A stretch of DNA of 64,000 bases from Limnoperna fortunei (lineage: Eukaryota > Mollusca > Bivalvia > Mytilida > Modiolidae): positions 48,611,070 to 48,675,069 of the forward strand of contig OX104114.1 in NCBI GenBank assembly GCA_944474755.1. Reading direction: 5' to 3'. The notes below the pieces were generated by a model. The model saw only the letters and a list, made by a program, of their open reading frames with translations, was not told the origin of the DNA and made no database searches. Below, in pieces: positions 55,901 through 57,904 of the stretch (the stretch's first letter is position 1; each line of letters starts with the position of its first letter). The position numbers and the translations under genes are program-made.

Positions 55901-55992
55901 TCGCAGTATTTTTACGTAAAATATACTATGAATTACCTATGAAGCTTTCTACAACCTTGACGAACTATTTTAAATACCATGTGTGTCGACAT
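4628..55992 (-). CDS. PMPCA: PMPCA gene, 7 exons, 3' end outside window
   Basis: Alpha subunit of the mitochondrial processing peptidase, the matrix heterodimer that removes presequences from imported proteins; alpha binds the presequence and the beta subunit cuts. Seven minus-strand exons join at 55992-55937, 36895-36693, 31263-31184, 28735-28653, 13249-13147, 10743-10651 and 4909-4628, all with AG acceptors and GT donors and matching phases, giving 900 nt or 300 residues. Landmarks in order: [76 protein letters not shown] and SQYTGG. The HFLEK motif, where beta subunits carry the zinc-binding HFLEH, marks this as the catalytically silent alpha subunit. Animal alpha subunits are about 520 residues (from memory), so roughly 57% is here. 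The glycine-rich loop should be encoded left of base 1. No frameshift or premature stop was seen in the exons. Confidence 0.96.
6220..6352. mobile_element. terminal hairpin of a TIR-type MITE
   Basis: Sequence of the form ...GGACAGATGGACAGATAGACAGG... leads into TATACACCCCCCC, a short loop, and GGGGGGTGTATAG. This GGACAGACAGA plus GC-hairpin terminus is the same design as the better preserved element ends at 14481-14530 and 62050-62135. The other end is not identified, so this is called as an element end only. Confidence 0.5.
7270..7730. repeat. dispersed repeat-like block, degraded
   Basis: A block beginning near ACAAGAGGCTTTCAGGAGC and running through GGGGAATAACTCCTACATG to a run of about 13 C. 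The wording resembles an abundant non-coding interspersed repeat that I associate with bivalves, but no second copy is present in this window to prove it. It explains the otherwise unrecognisable 148-codon ORF at 7204-7650. Confidence 0.35.
8040..8460. mobile_element. old copy of the 161-bp monomer TIR family
   Basis: Two diverged monomers with TGACCTTTGA, AGGCTTCTTACCCACCTGAT, GTTTCATTGAAAT and TTTTTGAGTTATCATCC match the monomers of the large element at 60301-62136. The right end has GGACAGACAGACTGACATGAGGATCACTATATAACCCCGAC-type sequence, equivalent to that element's terminus. This copy is much more diverged than the one at 60-62 kb. Confidence 0.7.
10651..10743 (-). CDS. PMPCA: PMPCA exon 6
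   Basis: 93 nt (31 codons), phase 0 at both ends, acceptor ATTTCAG|CTG and donor CATGCG|GTAAGA. It encodes [20 protein letters not shown] then [11 protein letters not shown], matching the helix with the conserved (R/N)PDPEPLLTEMIH pattern of animal alpha subunits. It is too short to stand out as an ORF and is only visible by joining to its neighbours; the opposite strand holds a meaningless 60-codon ORF. Confidence 0.95.
10744..13146. other. intron 5 with one MITE
   Basis: Besides the TIR element at 10981-11395 this intron holds a stretch at 12120-12310 that recurs in inverted orientation at about 42350-42480 (shared words include GGATCACCT, TTGGTCCATATCC-like and TGTTACACAGCAAC-like blocks). 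It also holds two simple hairpins, at 12679-12717 (ACAAGAATGT/ACATTCTTGT) and 12821-12881 (arms of about 18 bases). The 121-codon ORF at 12530-12895 runs across the hairpins and is not supported as a gene. Confidence 0.55.
10981..11395. mobile_element. hAT-like MITE with 5-bp target duplication
   Basis: A 415-bp non-coding element. The left end CACTGGCGTAGCTA and the right end TAGCTACGCCACTG are inverted copies with one mismatch in 14. It is flanked by TAAAC at 10976-10980 and at 11396-11400. The CAGTGGCGTAGC terminus with a 5-bp duplication is what I recall for the hAT5-type group of hAT elements; that assignment is from memory. Confidence 0.78.
13147..13249 (-). CDS. PMPCA: PMPCA exon 5
   Basis: 103 nt, acceptor TTTTTCCAG|A and donor CAGAAGAG|GTTTGT. 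It finishes Arg and encodes [20 protein letters not shown] then [14 protein letters not shown]. The pattern SRDT.(I/M)YA....GL..V...L..V...P....EE is the conserved segment that follows GGICDCQ in alpha subunits. The exon ends in phase 0. Intron 4 before it is about 15.4 kb long and holds most of the transposon insertions. Confidence 0.95.
13467..15011. mobile_element. foldback element copy 1, with nested insertion
   Basis: Both ends are tandem runs of an AAAGTCACAGGAAAA-like unit of about 16-18 bp, in inverted orientation (left 13473-13525, right 14906-14998). The left outer border reads GGTTGTAGGAAAG and the right border, reverse complemented, reads GGTAAACCGAAAG. The middle is AT-rich and non-coding and matches the second copy at 23088-24192 in inverted orientation. 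A separate TIR element is inserted at about 13668-14530. The transposase family is unknown. Confidence 0.82.
13668..14530. mobile_element. TIR element with 4 x ~173-bp core, nested
   Basis: Left end TGATACCCCCCC; right end a hairpin of CCCCCCGCTTTT and AAGCGGGGGG closing with TATAA. The core is four diverged copies of a unit of about 173 bp, marked by GTCCATGTTTTTCTATGGGAA at 13812, 13984, 14160 and 14331. The insertion is proven by the uninterrupted homologous site in the other foldback copy (about 23915-23930 on the opposite strand), where AATAAATAAGCAATTAG is continuous. ORFs at 14024-14557 are repeat translations and not genes. Confidence 0.85.
15064..15722. mobile_element. TIR element with 146-bp core, short copy
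   Basis: Left end near ACAGAAAAACGTCTCGCCTGC and right end GCAGGCGAGACAAAAAC give inverted termini centred on GTCTCGCCTGC. The core is about three tandem monomers of 146 bp, each with GAAATTGAGGTCAAGGTCAG. The right unique part has GACTGACTGGCAAGTACTCA and a CG-rich GCCGCCGCTGCCGCC run. A longer copy lies at 34081-35480. The 60-codon ORF at 15546 is part of this element. Confidence 0.85.
15889..15913. repeat. TA dinucleotide microsatellite
   Basis: About eleven TA repeats between CCCTTATA and TTTATTTCATC. Simple repeat only. Confidence 0.9.
15996..16055. mobile_element. 60-bp near-perfect hairpin MITE
   Basis: Arms of 29 bases (GAGGGCATTATCACGCCGTG... and ...GTGGTAATGCCCTC) with two mismatches and a 2-base loop. 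The outer ends GAGGGCATT/AATGCCCTC are shared in part with the hairpin at 16295-16474, so both probably belong to one palindromic family. No coding capacity. Confidence 0.8.
16295..16474. mobile_element. 180-bp palindromic MITE
   Basis: Two arms of about 83 bases pair with few mismatches around a loop of about 13 bases (TCGCCTTTGGCTC). Outer sequence is AATAGTTGCTTATATAG and its complement CTATATAAGCAACTATT. The 75-codon minus-strand ORF at 16304-16531 simply reads through this palindrome and is not a gene. Confidence 0.85.
16482..16835. repeat. two-copy tandem duplication, 175-bp period
   Basis: The segment starting ATTTACCAATCAGGTATGG at about 16483 is repeated at about 16657 with only a few differences (shift about 175). 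It includes ACCAACATAGATGAACATTT, a TTTATTTGTTCATGACAAG block and TTTAGAGAAATA. It lies just ahead of the LINE and could be duplicated 5' leader sequence of it or unrelated intron sequence. Confidence 0.8.
17014..18366 (+). pseudogene. LINE endonuclease domain (EEP)
   Basis: 450 codons, intact as a reading frame until the frameshift. Apurinic-endonuclease-like signatures appear in order: SVWNINGY (about residues 13-20), LQETH (about 47-51), AGDLNAR (about 163-169), [10 protein letters not shown] (about 248-257) and LSDHCQIS near 280. These supply the catalytic Glu, Asp, Asn and the Asp-His pair of the LINE endonuclease that nicks the target. The last 80 residues are Lys-rich linker. The frame ends NIGN-stop where a neighbouring frame continues with [14 protein letters not shown], which shows a one-base indel. 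Confidence 0.9.
18370..20571 (+). pseudogene. LINE reverse transcriptase and C-terminal Cys/His domain
   Basis: After the frameshift the frame continues through [66 protein letters not shown] and [11 protein letters not shown]. The last is the catalytic box, where the second Asp of YADD is Asn (GAC to AAC at 19308), which should abolish polymerisation. TGA at 19902 replaces what was probably CGA. The frame goes on with LQEDES and later [18 protein letters not shown], a Cys-Cys-His-Cys motif common at LINE C-termini. A second frameshift near 20430 precedes the likely original end at TAA 20569-20571. Confidence 0.9.
20876..21935. other. intron 4 spacer
   Basis: AT-rich sequence with no domain-bearing ORF. 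A small direct repeat of AATAACTACAATGAAATATT with TATTGGGC occurs twice at 21637-21692. Nothing else recognised. Confidence 0.5.
21940..22830 (+). mobile_element. LINE fragment, linker to start of reverse transcriptase
   Basis: A degraded plus-strand fragment. 21949-22275 encodes a basic stretch ([35 protein letters not shown]) typical of the endonuclease to RT linker. 22485-22780 encodes [16 protein letters not shown], a stop, then [10 protein letters not shown] and [20 protein letters not shown] followed by YRDSLGY and SLISTIAKT, the N-terminal RT block (usually NYRGISL). Frameshifts and stops separate the blocks. It breaks off before the catalytic motifs. It is a different family from the LINE at 16.9-20.9 kb. 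Confidence 0.82.
23088..24192. mobile_element. foldback element copy 2, inverted, partly duplicated
   Basis: The same family as 13467-15011 in the opposite orientation: left border GGTAAACGGAAAGAAAGTC, right border GACTTTCTTGTCTACAACC. Ends are runs of AAAGTCACAGGAAAA-like units (23096-23165 and 24095-24180). An internal segment of about 360 bp (CACAATTAATAAGTTGTCTT onward) occurs twice, at about 23160 and 23522, and an extra partial GTCACA end run at 23487-23527 separates the copies. It therefore looks like a head-to-head fused one-and-a-half copy. The central empty site at about 23920 lacks the insertion seen in copy 1. Confidence 0.82.
24395..25215. repeat. tandem duplication (~290 bp) split by a SINE
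   Basis: The segment at about 24400-24685 (GTAGTGAAATATTTATG..., CACCTAATGACTATTAC, CGTTCAATAACTTGCATAATATG, TTTTTATGGACAAGATTCC) is repeated at about 24681-25210 with about 15-20% difference by eye. The second copy is interrupted by the SINE at 24722-24984. The duplication therefore predates the SINE. Confidence 0.8.
24722..24984 (+). mobile_element. tRNA-derived SINE, full length, with TSD
   Basis: A 263-bp element. The head is a tRNA-like region with an A box (TGGCCGAGTGGTC, about 24732) and a B box (GGTTCGATTCT, about 24798), closest in style to Ser/Leu tRNAs. A central domain (GGGGGTTCTCTCCGGGTACT, CCGGCTTCCTCC, GTGGCGTTAAAACACC) follows, and the tail is a short CAAA repeat. A perfect 14-bp target duplication, ACAGATTTTTTTAA, flanks it at 24708-24721 and 24985-24998. 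The central block resembles domains I recall from molluscan SINEs; the exact family is unassigned. Confidence 0.92.
25440..26090 (+). mobile_element. LINE 3' fragment with C-terminal Cys/His motif
   Basis: 25437-25625 encodes [20 protein letters not shown], comparable to [13 protein letters not shown] in the dead LINE. A broken stretch follows with [20 protein letters not shown] in a shifted frame. 25698-25928 encodes [20 protein letters not shown] and [12 protein letters not shown], the Cys...His...Cys C-terminal domain. It is 5' truncated and carries at least one frameshift and one stop. It is related to the C-terminal part of the 16.9-20.9 kb LINE but clearly diverged from it. Confidence 0.82.
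26100..26544. other. distal edge of intron 4 array
   Basis: AT-rich intron sequence on the far side of array 2. The 99-codon minus ORF at 26234-26533 has two hydrophobic stretches but no recognisable domain and no splice context; I do not call it a gene. Confidence 0.4.
26545..28640 (-). repeat. 43-bp minisatellite array 2, next to exon 4 donor
   Basis: About 48 tandem copies of a 43-bp unit, on the sense strand TGTCAGACTGGTAACTTGTT plus ATAACCCACCACACATGGTAGTA. Variants are few (TATCTG for TACCAG, GTAGTGGG for GTGGTGGG, CTATAAC for TTATAAC) and occur in repeated orders, so larger blocks have been copied. The array starts about 13 bases downstream of the exon 4 donor and ends abruptly at about 26545. 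Each unit contains a donor-like CTG|GTAACT. Exon 4 ends with TGTCAG...AAG|GTAATT, a weaker echo of the unit's TGTCAG...CTGGTAACT. Confidence 0.95.
28653..28735 (-). CDS. PMPCA: PMPCA exon 4
   Basis: 83 nt, acceptor TTTTACAG|TCC and donor TCATCAAG|GTAATT. It encodes [20 protein letters not shown] and ICDCQSS plus the first two bases of Arg. The [14 protein letters not shown] stretch is strongly conserved among animal alpha subunits. The next exon supplies the third Arg base. The 43-bp minisatellite array begins about 13 bases inside the intron after this donor. Confidence 0.96.
28736..29385. other. intron 3 unique part upstream of exon 4
   Basis: About 650 bases of AT-rich sequence between the exon 4 acceptor and array 3. 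No ORF or repeat family recognised. A short repeated phrase GACTGACATGTATTGCTGAT-like occurs twice near 28755-28830. Confidence 0.5.
29390..31070 (-). repeat. 46-bp minisatellite array 3 in intron 3
   Basis: About 36 tandem units of 46 bp; plus-strand unit GTGCTCTGGGATACTAGTGC then TCTGTGATACTACAATGTATTTATAT. The unit is itself two related halves (GTGCTCTGGGATACTA and GTGCTCTGTGATACTA). A larger block of about 588 bp is duplicated, as the irregular unit with AATGTATAAAATAATATG at 29523 recurs at 30111. On the sense strand the array starts about 110 bases after the exon 3 donor. The intron just past that donor contains GTAGTATCACAAAGTACTT, a diverged copy of the half-unit, suggesting where the array came from. 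Confidence 0.94.
31184..31263 (-). CDS. PMPCA: PMPCA exon 3 (HFLEK motif)
   Basis: 80 nt, acceptor TTTGTAG|TGG and donor TTTAAT|GTAAGT, the best consensus donor in the gene. It completes Val and encodes [20 protein letters not shown] followed by EKLAFN. The stretch [12 protein letters not shown] occupies the place of the zinc-binding HxxEH motif. Lys in place of the second His is the hallmark of the non-catalytic alpha subunit. The exon ends in phase 0. Array 3 of 46-bp units begins about 110 bases into the following intron. Confidence 0.96.
31264..31860. other. intron 2, part adjoining exon 3
   Basis: No gene evidence. An approximate repeat of AATCTGCCAATTRAAT (about 31571 and 31714) suggests a local duplication. 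ORFs of 60-90 codons on both strands overlap each other and lack any family signature. Confidence 0.4.
31880..32645. repeat. four to five diverged ~155-bp tandem repeats
   Basis: The repeating phrases are GACAAGGCGAATTTGCCATT, TAAAGGGCCATAACTCTGAA, GTGGCTGAAGCAATTTGGCTGG, CATAAACATTTTCCACA and CAACAACTGTTTGAGTTAGA. Copies start near 31937, 32098, 32262, 32413 and 32585. The block ends with a GC-richer tail (CGCTGTGGATGCTTCCACGC). It is built like the cores of the TIR elements in this window, but terminal repeats were not found. The 131-codon ORF at 32255-32650 is a translation of these repeats. Confidence 0.78.
32813..33558. mobile_element. TIR MITE with perfect 17-bp ends and 5-bp TSD
   Basis: A 746-bp element beginning CAGGGATCGACATTAAC and ending with its exact complement, flanked by CATAG at 32808-32812 and 33559-33563. 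Subterminal regions carry several copies of GGACAAGTA in both orientations (for example AATTCGGACAAGTAAAAAGC on the left and TTCGGACAAGTAAAACC on the right), a plausible transposase-binding repeat. No coding capacity. The 5-bp duplication and CAG ends suggest a hAT-type mobiliser. Confidence 0.85.
33585..33760. repeat. imperfect inverted repeat, MITE-like
   Basis: GTGAATATTTCTGGATTGGCCTAATTATTGGTCC on the left can pair imperfectly with GGACCAATAACTAGGCAACT...AGAAATAATCAC on the right, around an inner TATTGGCCTGAGGTGCAGGACAATA palindrome. Several further TATTGG/CCAATA pairs occur to about 33830. It is probably a decayed palindromic element. Confidence 0.5.
34081..35480. mobile_element. TIR element with eight 146-bp monomers
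   Basis: The same family as 15064-15722. Left end ACAGAAAAACGTCTTGCCTGC, right end GCAGGCGAGACAAAAAC. The core has GAAATTGAGGTCAAGGTCA at about 34261, 34407, 34553, 34698, 34844, 34990, 35136 and 35283, giving a 145-147 bp period. The right flank (GACTGACTGGCAAGTACTCA to the GCCGCCGCCACCGCC run) is shared with the short copy. The core has thus expanded from about three to eight monomers between relatives. Non-coding. Confidence 0.87.
35483..35600 (-). mobile_element. decayed tRNA-derived SINE fragment
   Basis: On the minus strand this matches the head and centre of the SINE at 24722-24984, including the complement of GTGTACTCGACTCCAATCTT, AATTGACAAGGAT and the tRNA-like TTGATCACATACT region. 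It directly abuts the right end of the TIR element at 34081-35480. It is truncated at both sides and clearly older than the 24.7 kb copy. Confidence 0.75.
35640..36130. mobile_element. degraded TIR-type element end
   Basis: AT-rich sequence ends with GGACACCCCCATTACTATATACCGCACCGACC and AAGGGGGTATAA, which is the GGAC...ACTATATAC...hairpin terminus seen at 62070-62136 in a degraded form. The 96- and 66-codon ORFs on opposite strands here are mirror images with no family signature. Confidence 0.45.
36223..36400. repeat. 44-bp minisatellite, four copies
   Basis: Four tandem copies of AACCATCCAATGAATACTGA then TGATAAGTTTTGTTTCCATTAGTT, starting at 36223, 36267, 36311 and 36355, with only one or two differences. 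A fifth related phrase, ACATCCAATGAATGATGG, lies at about 36545. It sits in intron 2 about 300-470 bases downstream of the exon 2 donor, so intron 2 also has a minisatellite near its 5' end, but a small one and not abutting the splice site. Confidence 0.92.
36693..36895 (-). CDS. PMPCA: PMPCA exon 2
   Basis: 203 nt, acceptor TTTTACAG|A and donor GTGGGAG|GTAGGA. It completes the split Arg, then encodes a presequence remainder with a GRTFCSSS stretch, followed by [13 protein letters not shown], which matches the conserved start of mature alpha subunits. It continues through [20 protein letters not shown] to QYSTVG, the first beta strands of the M16 N-terminal domain. The last base starts a Val codon finished by TG at the start of exon 3. 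The likely presequence cleavage zone lies in this exon between the SSS stretch and NIPLS; I infer this from the general layout of the family. Confidence 0.96.
36966..38860 (+). mobile_element. L1-like LINE, 5' truncated 3' part
   Basis: The frame reads [20 protein letters not shown], then (37134-37793) [66 protein letters not shown] and [20 protein letters not shown]. This is the region after the RT catalytic core in L1/Tx1-type elements. Later blocks are [15 protein letters not shown] (Cys/His motif, 38224-38448) and [20 protein letters not shown] near the 3' end (38445-38753). It is antisense to PMPCA, carries several frameshifts and stops and an internal 125-bp tandem duplication, and ends ahead of a GT/GA microsatellite. 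Confidence 0.9.
37686..37933. repeat. 125-bp tandem duplication inside the L1-like LINE
   Basis: The segment TTTTATGCCTTACATTTATC through TCCTCTGTATAACCGATGAG is present twice, the second copy shifted by 125. The copies look identical by eye, so the duplication is much younger than the other lesions of the LINE. Confidence 0.92.
38918..38995. repeat. GT/GA/TA compound microsatellite
   Basis: GTGTGTGGGTGTGTGTGTGAG, then GA repeats, then TATATATACATATATATAATT. It lies at the 3' end of the L1-like fragment, where simple repeats often grow from retrotransposon tails. Confidence 0.9.
40780..41175. mobile_element. TIR-type element, two monomers
   Basis: Two diverged monomers share CTCAACTCAAAAACTAC/CCCAAGTCAAAAACTAG, GATCTTCA(C/T)TTTATRGTA, GTGCAAAGTTT and TTATCATCTGG. 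They are followed by GGACAGACAGAAGGACACTC and ATGGGTATAA, the usual terminus design in this window. The left end is not defined. Confidence 0.6.
43308..43439 (+). CDS. short ORF, uncertain
   Basis: 43 codons from ATG with ACAATGG context to TAA, starting [20 protein letters not shown] and containing a hydrophobic [17 protein letters not shown] stretch. It stands out because its codons are less AT-dominated than its surroundings, and it is antisense inside PMPCA intron 1. I do not recognise the protein. It could be the first exon of a nested gene, a pseudogene piece or chance. Confidence 0.2.
   Translation: MAILPEGSGGPTYYRSRTKNLIDDCIFYIEILLTLQKNFSDNV
46450..47505. mobile_element. element with 148-bp GGCCGCCAT-rich monomers
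   Basis: The left end is a hairpin (AATCCCCGAC...GTCGGGGATT), then a TTA/CTT microsatellite (46505-46553), then a lead-in with AGGTCAATGAAACTTACCAG. The core is five copies of a unit marked by GAAAAGTTGTCCGATTTCAACG at 46871, 47019, 47167, 47296 and 47435 (period 148, with two shorter spacings) and rich in AAGATGGCCGCCA. The right end is near GGGCACGGGAGGGGATTTTT. It interrupts the 250-bp tandem array, so it is a later insertion. Confidence 0.82.
46505..46553. repeat. ATT/CTT trinucleotide microsatellite
   Basis: TTA repeats followed by about eleven CTT repeats. On the minus strand this creates a run of Arg codons in an 82-codon ORF (46356-46604), which is not a real gene. Confidence 0.9.
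47770..49095 (-). mobile_element. LINE 3' fragment with RNase H domain
   Basis: The only LINE fragment in the same orientation as PMPCA. Minus-strand blocks in order: [19 protein letters not shown] (about 49050-48990), [18 protein letters not shown], the RNase H start [15 protein letters not shown] (about 48640-48600), [11 protein letters not shown] (about 48450-48420), then [19 protein letters not shown] (48320-48265) with the catalytic-type His and Asp. After this come a Cys/His-like remnant and [20 protein letters not shown] (to 47800). RNase H plus this gene order points to the I/R1-type group. Several stops and frameshifts; the 5' part including the RT is missing. Confidence 0.88.
49778..50661. 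mobile_element. pogo/Tigger-like MITE
   Basis: An element of about 880 bp with left end CAGTAGAACTTCGATAACTCG and right end CGAGCTACCAAAGTTTTACTG, flanked by TA dinucleotides (AATA|CAGTAG... and ...TACTG|TATTTTG). Subterminal GTTCGAG boxes occur in both orientations on the right side (GTTCGAGTTATTG, GAGTTCGAGTTTTCGAG, GTTCGAGAAATCGG, GTTCGAGCCATC) and twice on the left. Such ends are typical of pogo-group Tc1/mariner elements as I recall them. No transposase remains. Confidence 0.75.
50662..53436. other. intron 1, right part
   Basis: No gene evidence. A short block after the pogo-like element (GCCCAGCGCAACCCCTGG, about 50710) resembles, in inverted orientation, the block at 44485-44530, so both are probably ends of one unidentified repeat. 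51424-51545 (CAGGGTTTGAAATTAGCACTCGCC...) and 52480-52640 (GGCCTTAAGCTGCCCCAT..., GGGGCCCCTAC...) are GC-richer islands with a repeat-like look. The 111-codon ORF at 51429-51764 has no recognised domain. Confidence 0.45.
53437..53782. mobile_element. hAT-like MITE, 346 bp
   Basis: Left end CAGGGGCGGATCTAGG and right end TTTGGAGCCACGCCTG, whose complement CAGGCGTGGCTCCA matches the left end at about 11 of 14 positions. Flanked by TACAT on both sides. It contains a G-rich run and an internal AGGTCCCAGCAGGTCCC. The right flank is immediately followed by another element whose target duplication overlaps this element's last bases. Confidence 0.7.
53788..54536. mobile_element. hAT-type MITE with 8-bp TSD
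   Basis: A 749-bp element. Left end CAGGGAATTTTTTAG and right end CTAAAAAATTCCCTG are perfect 15-bp inverted repeats. The flanking duplication CTGTACAT lies at 53780-53787 and 54537-54544. The first three bases of the left duplication are the last bases of the neighbouring 346-bp MITE, so this element landed on its border afterwards. Subterminal ATTTCGTCA/TGACGAAAT boxes occur in both orientations. Non-coding. Confidence 0.88.
54545..55936. other. intron 1, part adjoining exon 1
   Basis: AT-rich sequence with no repeat family or ORF that I can support. It ends at the exon 1 donor GTAATT at 55936-55931. Confidence 0.5.
55937..55992 (-). CDS. PMPCA: PMPCA exon 1 (start and presequence)
   Basis: Fifty-six coding bases from an ATG at 55992-55990 to the donor CATAG|GTAATT (GT at 55936-55935). 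It encodes 18 residues, [18 protein letters not shown], plus two bases (AG) of an Arg codon. Exon 2 begins with the missing third base, so the phase fits exactly. The peptide is rich in Arg, Lys and hydrophobic residues and has no acidic residue, as expected of a mitochondrial presequence. A second in-frame ATG at codon 5 (55980) is an alternative start. I saw no in-frame stop in about 90 bases upstream, so the start is chosen by being the first ATG and by the length of the presequence. First exons are poorly conserved, so this call rests on phase and composition rather than on homology. Confidence 0.82.
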
Positions 55993-57900
55993 TTTCTTTC
56001 CAATGGCAATGAATAAACCCGAAAGGATCCGCAGTAGGCAAGGTATATTACCCGGAAATACTGTGACTGCAAATAAAATCTCGATCGATACCATTATTTT
56101 TTTTTATATAGTAAATGCTATCTTAACAAGAAAAGAAATGGGTTAAACCCAGAGATGTTCGATTTATATGTTATAGGTGTATCCCATTTGGTTTAATAGT
56201 TTTTTTTTCAATTTGATTTATTTAAAATTTCATCATATGCTGTAAAGGGATGCAAATATAGACGATTGTGAAAGGCAAGAAATAATCATTTTTAAATCTT
56301 GAATTAAATAAAAATCTATATCTTTTGTGCTTTTTATATTATTGAGAAATTTCTTTTCCCTACTAATTTCTACCACATTTTTCACTGATTCAGACATCAC
56401 TTTTTTTTTAATAACATGCCTGTTTGAAAATCTAATTTTGTATATAGTTCTCACACAGCCAATAATACAATTGGTACAGAGAAAGTAACAAATAAACAAC
56501 AAAACTACACGGTATCTACAATATATATCAAAATCATAATCTTATTTAGCCATTTTAGCGGCTTATTATGCCAGTCTGATTGGTTTTTCATTTTTACCTT
56601 TCATAAAAGTTCAGTGTCAGGTAATAAATAATCAATTAGCAAAAAAACAAGGCACATCTAATATACAATTACATCACAGAAATGTCTCCGCCCCCTCCCT
56701 AAAACCACCACTACCACACACGAATCGTTCACGAGAGTTTTGGATTTCGAAACGGTCAATAAACAAAACTCAAATAAATTAATTTAATGTTCTTAAGATG
56801 ACTAATTTTCTGCGTAAAGCTTCCATTTTCTACCTTATAAATTATGAAATAATCCAGAAATAAGTTTTCCGGATGAGTTGTCACAAGCGCGTTAAACAAA
56901 ATCTAAAAATGCATCTTTATTGTCAAATTATCTAAGTAACTAATAAAAGAAACCGTTAAATTTACACTTTATCATGTTAAAATAAGAATGCATAAAAAAT
57001 TACGAAGCTTGACATATAAATCACGAAATAATCAAAGAAATACAATTGAAGCGATGAAATACATTACGTAATATAACATAACAGAATTTTTAAATGCCCT
57101 TTTCTTATCAAATTAAATAACTATTTAATAAAAGAAACTCAAGTATATACATTTTATTATTCAAGAATAGAATGCATTAATAAAATACTAGACTTACCCT
57201 ACAGATAGTAAAATAATCCAAAAATAAAAATTGAAACGATCTAGTCATACTACCGAGATACTGGTAAAGCGCGCATTAATATGCAATTATGTACATCTTT
57301 ACTTCTTCTTATTAGATCAGGACATAAAAATGTATTTTAAAGGTTTAAATTTAACAAATACGAAAAACTGTAATTGAAATATTTTCTTTAATATTAAATT
57401 TGCCATTTTATCACTTACAACATGAACTACATTGTAGTGTATGGTTTTTACCTTTTTACTAAATTTACCCGAAAACAATTATATATCATTATAAGAGATC
57501 GAACATATGAAAACAGTAATAATTATAATAAGTCTAAGGGCCACGATTACTTCTGTCAAATAAATAATATACCAAAGTTTATCTTAGAACACGCAAATTT
57601 TAAAATATGTATAGTAGTTGTTTGTGTGAATTCGGACATTGTTTTAATGAAATATCATGCCATCGTTATAATAGAAGACATTACATAATCAAATTTTGCA
57701 AAACATTAACCCTGACGGGTTCAGCAAATACAGAAGAACTTACAAACAGAAATACACAGAGAGAACAAAATGATTACAACAACAGTAGTGAATTAGTTCC
57801 ATTAGGAGGCATGATAGATATATGTAATACACCATAATGCACCCCTGGGAAACCACTTGAAGCAGACTAACAATACTAAAAATTTTCTTCTTCTTGCAGC
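55993..57900. other. PMPCA upstream flank
   Basis: The promoter of PMPCA should lie here, read leftward, but I see no clear TATA box or other decisive element. 56838-57320 consists of about three diverged copies of a segment of about 180 bp, beginning ATAAATTATGAAATAATCC (56838), ATAAATCACGAAATAATCA (57014) and a shorter match at about 57202, with AATAAAAGAAAC and AAGAATRGAATGCAT inside. The ORFs at 57422-57837 are AT-driven and unrecognised. Confidence 0.45.
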
Positions 57901-57904
57901 TAAA

